Below, in pieces: positions 1-6,505 of a stretch of 8,572 nt of DNA (the first letter of the stretch is position 1; each line of letters opens with the position of its first letter). Source of the DNA: Nitrospira lenta. GTDB lineage: Bacteria > Nitrospirota > Nitrospiria > Nitrospirales > Nitrospiraceae. The DNA lies in NCBI GenBank assembly GCA_945906715.1, contig CAMDRK010000097.1, forward strand, positions 1-8,572. Reading direction: 5' to 3'. The notes under the pieces were generated by a model. The model made no database searches, had not been told where the DNA came from, and saw only the letters and a list, made by a program, of their open reading frames with translations. The position numbers were made by a program, and so were the translations under genes.

Positions 1-363
1 GCGGCCCTGCGAGGACACCTTGCCGATCATTTCGGCCTGACAGAATTCCCGCGCATAGGATTCAATATCCGCAGGCCGCTTGCCCGCCAGATACACTTTT
101 TGTTCGCGGAGCGAGTGCAGCGAGAATGGGGGCATGTGTCCCACGAGCCAGGCCGCGCTTCGGGTCAATTCACTCCATCCCACCAGGCCACGCCGCCACA
201 GAAACCGGAAGAATCGTATCTCGCTGGCCTCTCCAGGCAAAAGCGTGTTGTCGACGTCGAACAACGCCGCGATCAACCCCTGTGCCCGTCGTTCAACGAC
301 ATCATCGAGCGTGGAAGCGATGCTGGGGAGACTTTGCACAACGTTGGAGGACTCGGTGAGCAT
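1..363 (-). CDS. HAD-superfamily phosphatase (subfamily IB / SerB-like), 5' part only
   Basis: This gene runs leftward off the window; 121 codons are visible, with no stop. Residues 32-45 read AALFDVDNTLLPGE, the HAD motif I DxDxT, with the nucleophile Asp36 and the general acid Asp38. Next comes a helical cap-like stretch (about 46-121) with FFRFLWRRGLVGW and LREQKVYLAGK, which resembles HAD-IB hydrolases of the SerB/CicA group. Those enzymes hydrolyse phosphomonoesters such as phosphoserine or lysophosphatidate, but the substrate cannot be assigned here. Motifs II, III and IV lie outside the window. The ATG at 361-363 is the first in-frame start. It has no Shine-Dalgarno sequence and sits only a few bases after a candidate -10 box, so the mRNA could be nearly leaderless. 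A TTG at 274-276 just before motif I is an alternative start and would remove a 29-residue extension unusual for this family. The family call is good; the start is uncertain. Confidence 0.82.
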   Translation of the reverse strand, partial: MLTESSNVVQSLPSIASTLDDVVERRAQGLIAALFDVDNTLLPGEASEIRFFRFLWRRGLVGWSELTRSAAWLVGHMPPFSLHSLREQKVYLAGKRPADIESYAREFCQAEMIGKVSSQGR

Positions 364-373
364 GAGCCGCCCG

Positions 374-402
374 ATTCTACCGGAGCCTCTATCGATTGAC
401 AA
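374..402 (-). promoter_or_regulatory. Candidate sigma70 promoter for the HAD gene
   Basis: On the minus strand TTGTCA (397-402) is followed, after a 17-base spacer, by TAGAAT (374-379). Both hexamers are one mismatch from consensus. Transcription would begin around 366-368, leaving only a few bases before the ATG at 361-363. The -35 box occupies nearly the same base pairs as the -35 box of the rightward promoter. This is a sequence match only. Confidence 0.6.
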
Positions 403-425
403 GGATTTTGGTCCACTTCTATAAT
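396..425 (+). promoter_or_regulatory. Near-perfect sigma70 promoter reading toward tRNA-Leu
   Basis: TTGACA (396-401) and TATAAT (420-425) are both exact consensus hexamers, separated by 18 bases. The bases after the -10 box (GCGGC, 426-430) form a GC-rich discriminator, as is typical of stable-RNA promoters under stringent control. The expected start is near 432. The first recognisable gene downstream is tRNA-Leu at 636, so the precursor would carry a leader of about 200 nt containing a large palindrome. A short unannotated RNA ending in that palindrome is an alternative product. Confidence 0.78.
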
Positions 426-500
426 GCGGCTCCCTCGGGTTAGTCGCATGTCGTTCGTGAAGCGTGGACATGGAACAGCGTGGCAGCTTGTTTCAGCGTC

Positions 501-634
501 CTCAGTTGCAGGAGCTTCAAAAAGCCTTGCAACAAGGCCGCAGCGAGCGAAAGCCCGAGGCGTACGGCTGAGTACGTTGAGGGTTTGAGCGATGCGAGAA
601 CGCAGTTGCGGGGGGTTTTCAAGCTCCTGCTGAG
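501..634. repeat. Nested palindromic (MITE/REP-like) element in the tRNA leader
   Basis: The ends are inverted copies: GCAGGAGCTT (508-517) pairs with AAGCTCCTGC (621-630). The similarity continues inward to GCAAC (528-532) and GTTGC (605-609) with a few mismatches. CTCAG (501-505) and CTGAG (630-634) extend it outward. The centre holds a second, concentric inversion, CGTAC (561-565) against GTACG (572-576), with a 6-base loop. Both share a midpoint near 569, so the whole is one long imperfect palindrome. No transposase or convincing target-site duplication is visible. It resembles dispersed intergenic palindromes I remember from Nitrospira genomes, but copy number cannot be tested here. Open frames across it look spurious. 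Confidence 0.72.
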
Positions 635-635
635 T

Positions 636-719
636 GCCGAAGTGGTGAAATGGCAGACACGCACGTTTGAGGGGCGTGTGGCGCAAGCCGTGCGGGTTCA
701 AGTCCCGCCTTCGGCACCA
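636..719 (+). tRNA. tRNA-Leu(GAG)
   Basis: This is a complete class II tRNA of 84 nt. The acceptor stem GCCGAAG (636-642) pairs perfectly with CTTCGGC (709-715), followed by discriminator A and an encoded CCA (717-719). The D arm uses the 3-bp stem GTG/CAC. The anticodon stem CACGT/GCGTG encloses the loop TTGAGGG, with anticodon GAG at 669-671, reading the leucine codons CUC and CUU. The long variable arm has the stem TGGC/GCC with a GCAA-containing loop, as leucine tRNAs require. The T arm is GCGGG-TTCAAGT-CCCGC. A consensus promoter lies about 210 bp upstream, with a palindromic element in between. The gene belongs to neither neighbouring operon. No clear terminator follows. Confidence 0.97.
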
Positions 720-1009
720 AATACACATTCTCGTTCTTGCCTTCCGGTTCAGGACCACCAGCGAGGGGCTGCGCACATGCGGTTTTTGCAGCCTGATCTG
801 CACCAAAGCGATAGGGCTGGGATTCGTCGCCGGAACGTTCGCGGCGTCTCTTCTGTTTTTCATTTCTTCCTCTTCACTCATCATCAAAATCTTTCCGCAC
901 AAGGCAGTGGCATCAGCGCGATCGTAATTGCTGCGCGTCGATGCTTTGATATTGATGATCCATGCTCATCTGCCATACAGCGCCATCTTGCATGGCAAGG
1001 AGTCGCACC
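720..1009. other. Intergenic stretch without a supported gene
   Basis: These 290 bp separate the tRNA from the kinase gene. A + strand frame (to 927) encodes a hydrophobic run near its end but has no start outside the tRNA. A - strand frame starting at 902 runs through the antisense of the tRNA. Neither has enough support. A weak promoter-like pair, TTGCTG (928-933) and TATTGA (950-955) with a 16-base spacer, lies at a sensible distance from the kinase start but matches the consensus poorly. The kinase promoter is presumably in this interval. Confidence 0.5.
997..1002 (+). promoter_or_regulatory. Ribosome binding site that fixes the kinase start
   Basis: AAGGAG is followed by 7 bases and then the ATG at 1010. 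This spacing is ideal and favours 1010 over the in-frame ATG at 962, which has no purine-rich sequence at a usable distance. Confidence 0.8.
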
Positions 1010-4000
1010 ATGAGTAGTACCGGCCATCTGTCCGAATTGGACTTGTTGCGGAGCCAGGTTGCCGACCTGTCACGTGAATTGGCGGAGCAGGACCGGTCGG
1101 GGCAGGACTTGCGGGAGCAGTCAGACCTGCTTCGCGCCATCGTCGCAGGCACAGCGGCTGAGACCGGCGAGGAGTTTTTCGTATCCTTGGTGACACACCT
1201 GACGTCCGTATTGCATGTACAGTACGCAATTATCGGGGAGGTGCAGGGAGATCGCATCAAGAAAATCCGGACCCTGGCGGTGTCAGCCGGAGGCGCCCTC
1301 GTCGAGAACTTCGAATATGAACTTGCCCATACGCCCTGCGCCACGGCACTGACCGAGACCTTTGCCTGTTTCGACCGGGATGCCCAGGTAACGTTCCCTC
1401 AGTTCCAGCGGTTGGCAGATCTCGGTGCCGAGAGCTATTGCGCTGTGCCGCTTCGGACGAAAGGCGGAGCAGTCATTGGATTGCTTGTCGTGATGGATAC
1501 GAAGCCGCTGGAGCACAGCGACTCTCTGCAATCCCTGCTGGGAGTCTTTGCCCCGCGCGTTACAGCGGAGTTCGAACGGAGGCGAGCTGAACAGGAACGT
1601 GCCCAGGCCCAGGCCCAGGCCCAGGCCGATTTACACAATGTCATTGAAGCGATCCCTGACATCGTGTTCGCTCTGAACCGCCAAGGCAACTTGGTGAAGT
1701 GGAATCAGCGTGTCGAAGAAGTTACGGGATACAGTTCAGCGGAATTGGTGGGTATGCCTGCCTTGGCCTTCGTCCCTCCGGAAGAACAGCTTTCCACCAT
1801 CGCCGCGATTCAGCGGGCCTTCACGGAAGGGTATGCTGCACTTGACAGCCATCTGCTGACCAAAGATCAGCGCCTCATTCCCTATCACTGCACCGGCGCC
1901 CTGCTCAAGAATTCGCACGGCGAGCCTATCGGCATCATCGGAATCGGACGAGACGTGTCTGAGAAGAAGCGGGCGGAAGAGGCCTTGCGTGAGAGTGAGG
2001 CCTTCAACCTCAGTGTGCTCAATTCTCTCAGCTCGCAGATCGTAGTACTGAACTCGCAAGGCGTCATTATGGCTGTGAATAAGCCATGGCTCAGGTTCGC
2101 CGAGGAGAATGAGGCATTCCATCTCGTCGAGAGTTTCGTGGGCATGAATTATCTCAACGTGTGCGCACAAGCGCCCCTATTCGCGAATGGCGAGGAAGCG
2201 GCATCGGCGCAGGCCGGCATTTTGGCAGTACTAGCAGGCACGCACAACGAGTTCTCTCTTGAGTATCCCTGCCATTCCCCGGATCGGCAACGTTGGTTCC
2301 GCATGCGCGTCACTCCGCTGCTCGGTTCACAGGTGGGCGTGGTGGTTGCTCATGAAAACATCACTGAGCGGAAGCAAGCCGAAGAGGCCATGCATGTGAG
2401 CGAAGAGCGGCTCACCCTCGCTGCCCGTGGTTCGAACACCGGGATTTGGGACTGGGATCTGCGGACCAACGAGGTTTACTTTTCCCCGATCTGGAAGGGC
2501 ATGTTGGGGTATGAAGTGCACGAACTCCGAGGAGAGTTCTCGGAGTGGGAGGCGCGTCTCCATCCCGATGACCGCCCGCGCGCACTGGCCACAGTACGAG
2601 CCTATCTGGATAGGGCTACGCCACAATATGAACTGGAGCATCGCCTGCGTCACAAAGACGGGAGTTATCGGTGGGTCCTCGCGCACGGGATCACACTCTC
2701 CGATGCCGCAGGGATCCCCTATCGCATGGCGGGCTCCCACATCGACATCACCGAACGAAAGCAGGCGGAAGAGGCGTTGCGGCTTGCGAAATTCTCGATG
2801 GACCAGGCCTCTGACGCCATCTACTGGATCGATCCACAGGCCAAGATCCTGGATGTGAACGACGCGGCCAGCCTCATGCTGGGCTATTCAAAAGACGAGT
2901 TATGCGCCTTGACCGTCCACGATCTGAATCCCGATTTTCCGGCAAGTCTATGGCCCGGGTTTTGGGCCGAAACAGAGCGGCGCGGGACCATGGTGCTGGA
3001 GACGGCCCATCGGGCCAAGGATGGCCGTTTGATCCCCATCGAGGTAAGTATCAATTATCTGGCCTACGAAGGGAAGGAATACCACTGTGCGTTCGTGCGC
3101 AACATTACCGAGCGCAAGCGGGCCGAGCATGAGTCGCAGGAGCGAGCCGTGGAGGCCTTGTCGCTGCAGCGCGCGCTTCTCGAACTCGCACACCTCGACG
3201 ATACGAAGCTGACGTTTTCTGAGGTGGTCCCACGTGTGACCAAGCTCGTGGCGGACACGCTTGCGGTGGAACGCGTCAGCCTGTGGCTACTCTCGGAGGA
3301 CCGAACCGAGTTGGTCTGCCAGGATCTCTACGAATGTTTGCACGCTGTCCATTCTACGGGCAGCAGGCTCAGCGCGTCGAATTACCCCCGCTATTTTTCC
3401 GCGATCGAGAATAGCCTGGTGGTGGCCGCGTCCGACGCGCTTGTCGATCCGCGCACCAGCGAGTTTGCCGACGACTACTTTCCCTCTTTGGGAATTACTT
3501 CCGTGTTGGACGTGCCGATTTTCCGTCAAGGCGCACTCATCGGCGTGCTGTGGTGTGAACATGTTGGGGAACCCAGGAAATGGGCTCACGAAGCACAGGA
3601 TTTTGCCGTATCCGTCGGTCAAACGATCATACGCATGATGGAAACCGCTGAACGCAAGCAAGTGGAAGAGGCATTGCGATTGACGAAATTTGCCGTCGAT
3701 CGTGGGGCGGACATGGCCTTCTGGATCGATCGCGACGCCAGGATTTCGTATGTCAACGACGCAGCCTGCGAGCGACTGGGGTATACGCGCGAGGAACTCC
3801 TCGCGATGACCGTCCTGGACTTTGATTCTGAGTGTCCGGTGAGCGTATGGGCCCAACATTGGGATGAGTTGAAGGCCCAGAAGCGGCTGCGCTTCGAGCG
3901 CACACATCGGACGAAGGCCGGCGACAGCTATCCGGTAGAAATTGTCGCCAACTATGTCATGTTCGAGGGACAGGAGTACAACTTTGCCTTCTGCCGGGAC

Positions 4001-5083
4001 ATTACGGATCGGAAGCGAGCCGAAGAGGAGCTACGGAAATCCCACTCCTTTCTCAGGCAAGTGATCGACATCAATCCGAACTTCATCTTTGCCAAGGATC
4101 GGGACGGGCGATTCACCTTAGCCAACAAGGCGGTCGCCGATGTCTACGGGACGATGGTGGAGGATCTGATCGGAAAGACCGATGCCGACTTCAATCCCAA
4201 CCAGGAGGAGGTGGCGTTCTTCCGTCAGAAGGATCTGGCGGTGATGGATACCCTCCAAGAACTCTTCTTTTCTGAAGAAGTCATCACGGACTCCGGTGGG
4301 AGAACCCGCTGGCTTCAGACTGTCAAAAAGCCGATTTTGGACGACGAGGGTCGCGCAATGATGGTGCTGGGCTCGTCCACCGACATCACCGAGCGCAAGC
4401 AAATGGAAGAGACGTTGCGTCAGCGGGAGCGCGCCTTGCGGGCGGCCATCGAGGAACGCGAGCGGATCAGTCAAGATCTGCACGATGGCATCCTCCAGTC
4501 GCTCTTTGCCGTGGGCCTCGCCATCGAAGCCGGCAAATTGATGCTGCCTCCAACGGCCCGCAAGACGTCCGGCGCATCACTCAATCAGGCCATTGATCAG
4601 TTGAACGATGTCATGCGCGAGATCCGGAACTTCATTGCGGGGCTGGGCTCCGATCTGCCAGAGGGGAAGGACTTGTCGATGGCATTGCAGCACATGCTGG
4701 CATTGCTGACGAAGAATCAGGCTACGCGTGTGCGCCTTGCGGTTGAAGACCGTGCCGCGAAGGCCGTCTCGGCTGAACAATCCCTGCATCTATTCCGTGT
4801 CATCCAGGAAGCGGTGAGTAATTGTATCAAGCATGGCCATGCGCAGGAGGCTAAGGTATCACTCAAGATGCTGAAGCAGGGGCTCCGGCTGAGCATTCGC
4901 GACAATGGCTGTGGATTCAACCCGGAGCGTACCAAGGGGGCCGGATATGGGTTGAGTAATATGGCCGCTCGTGCGCAGAAGATCGGAGGACGGTTGAGCG
5001 TCTTGTCAAAGCCGAATGAGGGAACCAGCATCATCCTCGACTTGCCGGCCACAGGCCAGGGGAACGAGGCAATGGGGACGTAA
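1010..5083 (+). CDS. Multi-PAS/GAF sensor histidine kinase (HisKA_3/NarX-LiaS-type core)
   Basis: This 1357-residue protein has no signal peptide or membrane segment, so it is expected to be cytoplasmic. Domains in order, with approximate residues: GAF (40-195), Ala/Gln-rich coiled linker (188-210), PAS1 (211-325), PAS2 (330-455), PAS3 of the PAS_3 fold with a LHPDDR motif (463-583), PAS4 (591-700), GAF2 (720-876), PAS5 (890-1000), PAS6 (1010-1128), HisKA_3 (1145-1225) and HATPase_c (1250-1350). Most PAS domains end in an ITERK(Q/R)AEE-type linker helix. The phosphoacceptor is His1158 in DLHDGILQS. The ATP site shows the N box (QEAVSN, Asn1271), G1 (DNGCGF from Asp1298) and G2 (GYGLSN, 1312-1317), all intact. 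Such kinases autophosphorylate the histidine and pass phosphate to a NarL-type regulator; one is encoded 125 bp downstream. The stimulus is unknown. GAF and PAS domains can bind haem, flavin or small ligands, but I see no diagnostic cofactor motif such as CxxCH. PAS4 and PAS5 are close relatives and suggest internal duplication. Confidence 0.95.
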   Translation: MSSTGHLSELDLLRSQVADLSRELAEQDRSGQDLREQSDLLRAIVAGTAAETGEEFFVSLVTHLTSVLHVQYAIIGEVQGDRIKKIRTLAVSAGGALVENFEYELAHTPCATALTETFACFDRDAQVTFPQFQRLADLGAESYCAVPLRTKGGAVIGLLVVMDTKPLEHSDSLQSLLGVFAPRVTAEFERRRAEQERAQAQAQAQADLHNVIEAIPDIVFALNRQGNLVKWNQRVEEVTGYSSAELVGMPALAFVPPEEQLSTIAAIQRAFTEGYAALDSHLLTKDQRLIPYHCTGALLKNSHGEPIGIIGIGRDVSEKKRAEEALRESEAFNLSVLNSLSSQIVVLNSQGVIMAVNKPWLRFAEENEAFHLVESFVGMNYLNVCAQAPLFANGEEAASAQAGILAVLAGTHNEFSLEYPCHSPDRQRWFRMRVTPLLGSQVGVVVAHENITERKQAEEAMHVSEERLTLAARGSNTGIWDWDLRTNEVYFSPIWKGMLGYEVHELRGEFSEWEARLHPDDRPRALATVRAYLDRATPQYELEHRLRHKDGSYRWVLAHGITLSDAAGIPYRMAGSHIDITERKQAEEALRLAKFSMDQASDAIYWIDPQAKILDVNDAASLMLGYSKDELCALTVHDLNPDFPASLWPGFWAETERRGTMVLETAHRAKDGRLIPIEVSINYLAYEGKEYHCAFVRNITERKRAEHESQERAVEALSLQRALLELAHLDDTKLTFSEVVPRVTKLVADTLAVERVSLWLLSEDRTELVCQDLYECLHAVHSTGSRLSASNYPRYFSAIENSLVVAASDALVDPRTSEFADDYFPSLGITSVLDVPIFRQGALIGVLWCEHVGEPRKWAHEAQDFAVSVGQTIIRMMETAERKQVEEALRLTKFAVDRGADMAFWIDRDARISYVNDAACERLGYTREELLAMTVLDFDSECPVSVWAQHWDELKAQKRLRFERTHRTKAGDSYPVEIVANYVMFEGQEYNFAFCRDITDRKRAEEELRKSHSFLRQVIDINPNFIFAKDRDGRFTLANKAVADVYGTMVEDLIGKTDADFNPNQEEVAFFRQKDLAVMDTLQELFFSEEVITDSGGRTRWLQTVKKPILDDEGRAMMVLGSSTDITERKQMEETLRQRERALRAAIEERERISQDLHDGILQSLFAVGLAIEAGKLMLPPTARKTSGASLNQAIDQLNDVMREIRNFIAGLGSDLPEGKDLSMALQHMLALLTKNQATRVRLAVEDRAAKAVSAEQSLHLFRVIQEAVSNCIKHGHAQEAKVSLKMLKQGLRLSIRDNGCGFNPERTKGAGYGLSNMAARAQKIGGRLSVLSKPNEGTSIILDLPATGQGNEAMGT
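1601..1624 (+). repeat. (GCCCAG)x4 tandem hexanucleotide inside the kinase gene
   Basis: Four perfect copies of GCCCAG encode Ala-Gln four times (residues 198-205) in the helical linker between the first GAF and first PAS domains. The unit is a multiple of three, so gain or loss of copies by slippage would keep the frame and change linker length by two residues per copy. Confidence 0.9.
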
Positions 5084-5152
5084 GGCGTAAAGGGTAAGGG
5101 CGTGAGGGGGTCGAGCGGGATTCGCCTCACGCCTCACGTTTCACGCCTCACG
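5079..5152. repeat. Inverted arrays of 7-bp units after the kinase gene
   Basis: The left arm has four units: CGTAAGG (5079-5085), CGTAAAG (5086-5092), GGTAAGG (5093-5099) and, after one extra G, CGTGAGG (5101-5107). The right arm has the complementary units CCTCACG (5125-5131), CCTCACG (5132-5138), TTTCACG (5139-5145) and CCTCACG (5146-5152). The arms pair antiparallel around a 17-base loop; the innermost units match perfectly and the others have one or two mismatches. The first unit contains the TAA stop of the kinase. There is no T-tract, so it is not a standard intrinsic terminator. It may affect mRNA decay or read-through into the next gene. Confidence 0.85.
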
Positions 5153-5208
5153 ATAAAGCCCCGCGCCTCTCGCCCAAACATTGGCAATTGCAGTAGGAGT
5201 CTTCGTGA

Positions 5209-5868
5209 ATGACGCGAACTAAGGCTAAACCGATTCGCCTGCTCCTGGTCGACGATCACCAAGTGGTCCGTGTCGGCCTGCGCACGGTCTTACACCATCA
5301 CCACCACGGCATCACCGTCGTCGGCGAGGCAGGATCCAGAGCCGAGGCGGTGCGGGTGGCCAAGCGGCTCAAACCGGACGTTGTGCTGATGGATGTCCGA
5401 CTCCCCGATGGCTCCGGGGTTGAGGCTTGCCGTGATATTCTGGCCCATGATCCCACGACGCGCGTGATCTTTCTCACCTCATTTGCCGATGATGAGTTTG
5501 CCCTGGCGGCTGTGCTGGCCGGTGCACAGGGCTATGTCCTCAAAACTATCGATTCCGACCTGCTCATTCGATCGATTCAGGCTGTCTCGAAGGGTCAATC
5601 GCTGCTCACGCCGGCCCTCACCCAACGGGCGCAGATTCGGGAGAAAGCCGGATCGGCTCACGCAGACCCGGCGCGAAAACGATCCCTGGCCCCTCAGGAA
5701 GAGCGAGTCCTGGCGCTGGTGGCGGAAGGTTTGACCAACAAGGAAATCGGGGCTGCGCTGCAACTCAGCGATAAAACGGTCAAGAATTATCTAGCCAACA
5801 TGTTCCAGAAACTGCGCATCACGCGACGCGCGCAAGCCGCGACCTTTTTCGTGAAGCGTCAGCCTTGA
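5209..5868 (+). CDS. NarL/FixJ-family response regulator (receiver + LuxR HTH)
   Basis: This 219-residue protein is of normal length for the family. The receiver spans residues 9-125, with acidic pair Asp15-Asp16 (LLLVDDHQ), phosphoacceptor Asp62 (DVVLMDVRLPD), Thr90 (VIFLTSF) and Lys112 (GYVLK), so phosphorylation should be intact. The LuxR-type helix-turn-helix spans 160-215, with LTNKEIG (175-181) and the recognition region SDKTVKNYL (187-195). It should bind DNA and control transcription when phosphorylated. HisKA_3 kinases typically pair with NarL-type regulators, so the kinase upstream is the likely partner. The ATG at 5209 has AGGAG (5195-5199) with a 9-base spacer. The 125-bp gap holds the heptad hairpin, and no strong promoter is evident, so co-transcription with the kinase is plausible. 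An unusual run of five histidines (residues 29-33) lies between helix 1 and strand 2. Target genes are unknown. Confidence 0.95.
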   Translation: MTRTKAKPIRLLLVDDHQVVRVGLRTVLHHHHHGITVVGEAGSRAEAVRVAKRLKPDVVLMDVRLPDGSGVEACRDILAHDPTTRVIFLTSFADDEFALAAVLAGAQGYVLKTIDSDLLIRSIQAVSKGQSLLTPALTQRAQIREKAGSAHADPARKRSLAPQEERVLALVAEGLTNKEIGAALQLSDKTVKNYLANMFQKLRITRRAQAATFFVKRQP

Positions 5869-5880
5869 AGATCGTGAAGC

Positions 5881-5929
5881 GTTTCGAGTTTTCAGTTTCA
5901 TGTTTCGAGTTTCTAGTTTAAAGTTTTCG
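5881..5929. repeat. Seven direct degenerate 7-bp units
   Basis: The units are GTTTCGA, GTTTTCA, GTTTCAT, GTTTCGA, GTTTCTA, GTTTAAA and GTTTTCG, head to tail without interruption. All share GTTT and vary in the last three bases. Unlike the arrays after the kinase and purK, no inverted partner is present, so no hairpin is expected. The array fills most of the gap between the two response-regulator genes and is AT-rich against its surroundings. Confidence 0.85.
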
Positions 5930-5942
5930 AAGGTTGCGTAAT

Positions 5943-5947
5943 GGAGG
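5943..5947 (+). promoter_or_regulatory. Ribosome binding site that fixes the CheY-like start
   Basis: GGAGG lies 5 bases before the ATG at 5953. It overlaps the upstream in-frame ATG at 5941, so 5953 is the better start. Confidence 0.75.
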
Positions 5948-5952
5948 TAGTG

Positions 5953-6324
5953 ATGCCATCGATTCTAGTCGTTGATGATGACGACCAAATTCGTCAGCTG
6001 ATTCGCGCGACATTGGAGGAGGCAGGCTATCGCGTCACGGAAGCGCGTAATGGGAGGGAGGCGATCCCGCAATATCGGCTGGACCAGGCCGATCTGGTCA
6101 TTATGGATATTGTCATGCCAGGTCAGGATGGTTTAGTGACCATTGCCACGTTGCGACAGGAATTCCCTGCTCTGAAAGTCATCGCGATTACCGGAGGCAC
6201 TGACAGGATCGGCCTTCTCAATTTTCTCGATGTCGCCAAAATGTTTGGCGCAGGCCGCACGCTTCAGAAGCCCTTTGAGATGCAGACTCTCCTCGACATA
6301 GTCCAAGCCGAACTGCAAGCTTAA
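5953..6324 (+). CDS. Single-domain CheY-like response regulator
   Basis: This 123-residue protein is a lone receiver domain. It has the acidic cluster Asp8-Asp11 (ILVVDDDD), phosphoacceptor Asp52 (LVIMDIVMPG), Thr80 (VIAITGG) and Lys106-Pro107 (LQKPF), so all conserved phosphorylation residues are present. There is no output domain after residue 120. An in-frame ATG at 5941 would add four residues, but its initiation region coincides with the GGAGG that serves 5953. The gene follows the NarL-type regulator after 84 bp filled with a heptad array and lies on the same strand, so it may belong to the same transcription unit. Possible roles are phosphate sink, phosphorelay intermediate or protein-binding regulator. 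It could instead serve a kinase elsewhere. It is not specifically a chemotaxis CheY: no chemotaxis gene is nearby. Confidence 0.92.
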   Translation: MPSILVVDDDDQIRQLIRATLEEAGYRVTEARNGREAIPQYRLDQADLVIMDIVMPGQDGLVTIATLRQEFPALKVIAITGGTDRIGLLNFLDVAKMFGAGRTLQKPFEMQTLLDIVQAELQA

Positions 6325-6341
6325 TCCGCCAGCTTTCTGAA

Positions 6342-6401
6342 AGGTTAAGGCTCAGGTTAAGGCTGAGATTGAAAAGTCTGATCTTCGCTCAACCTCAACC
6401 T
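6342..6401. repeat. Tandem 12-mer with inverted partner after the CheY-like gene
   Basis: AGGTTAAGGCTC (6342-6353) is repeated with one change at 6354-6365. The second copy, extended to 6367 (AGGTTAAGGCTGAG), pairs with CTCAACCTCAACCT (6388-6401) at 12 of 14 positions around a 20-base loop. The arrangement parallels the heptad hairpins after the kinase and purK, but the unit is not a clean heptad. No T-tract follows. It may separate the signalling genes from purEK. Confidence 0.7.
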
Positions 6402-6419
6402 ACCTCGCCTGCTGCGCGC

Positions 6420-6448
6420 TTGACCCTCAGATAGAGAATCGCTAAGGT
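6420..6448 (+). promoter_or_regulatory. Weak candidate promoter for purEK
   Basis: TTGACC (6420-6425) and TAAGGT (6443-6448) are separated by 17 bases. The -35 box matches well and the -10 box poorly. It lies about 60 bp before the purE start, downstream of the repeat hairpin. The rest of the gap between the CheY-like gene and purE (6325-6505) holds nothing else I can identify; no PurR-like or purine-riboswitch motif was recognised. Confidence 0.35.
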
Positions 6449-6505
6449 GGGGGCTTCGTTGAGCGCCATGAGCCATGGAGCTGTGGCAGAAGGGCCTGCG
6501 CGCAT

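Noticed and set aside
80..424. Three overlapping + strand open frames
   Set aside because: They are shadows of the minus-strand HAD gene, whose DxDxT motif establishes the true frame.
273..902. 209-codon open frame on the minus strand across the tRNA
   Set aside because: Its middle is the antisense of tRNA-Leu, giving the well-known spurious RRDLNPHGLRH-type translation. It also overlaps the HAD gene in a wrong frame.
667..927. 86-codon + strand frame with a hydrophobic segment
   Set aside because: Its only start lies inside the tRNA and no ribosome binding site is present; the hydrophobic run alone is not enough.
928..955. Possible kinase promoter TTGCTG-16-TATTGA
   Set aside because: Both hexamers match poorly and the spacer is short; not better than chance in this region.
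480..1013. 177-codon + strand open frame
   Set aside because: It runs through the palindrome and the complete tRNA and shows no family resemblance; openness is due to composition.
5176..5195. Possible sigma54-like TTGGCA...TTGCA element before the response regulator
   Set aside because: The spacing between GG and GC elements does not fit the -24/-12 pattern.
5881..5929. CRISPR-like array
   Set aside because: Units are 7 bp and contiguous, with no spacers and no cas genes.
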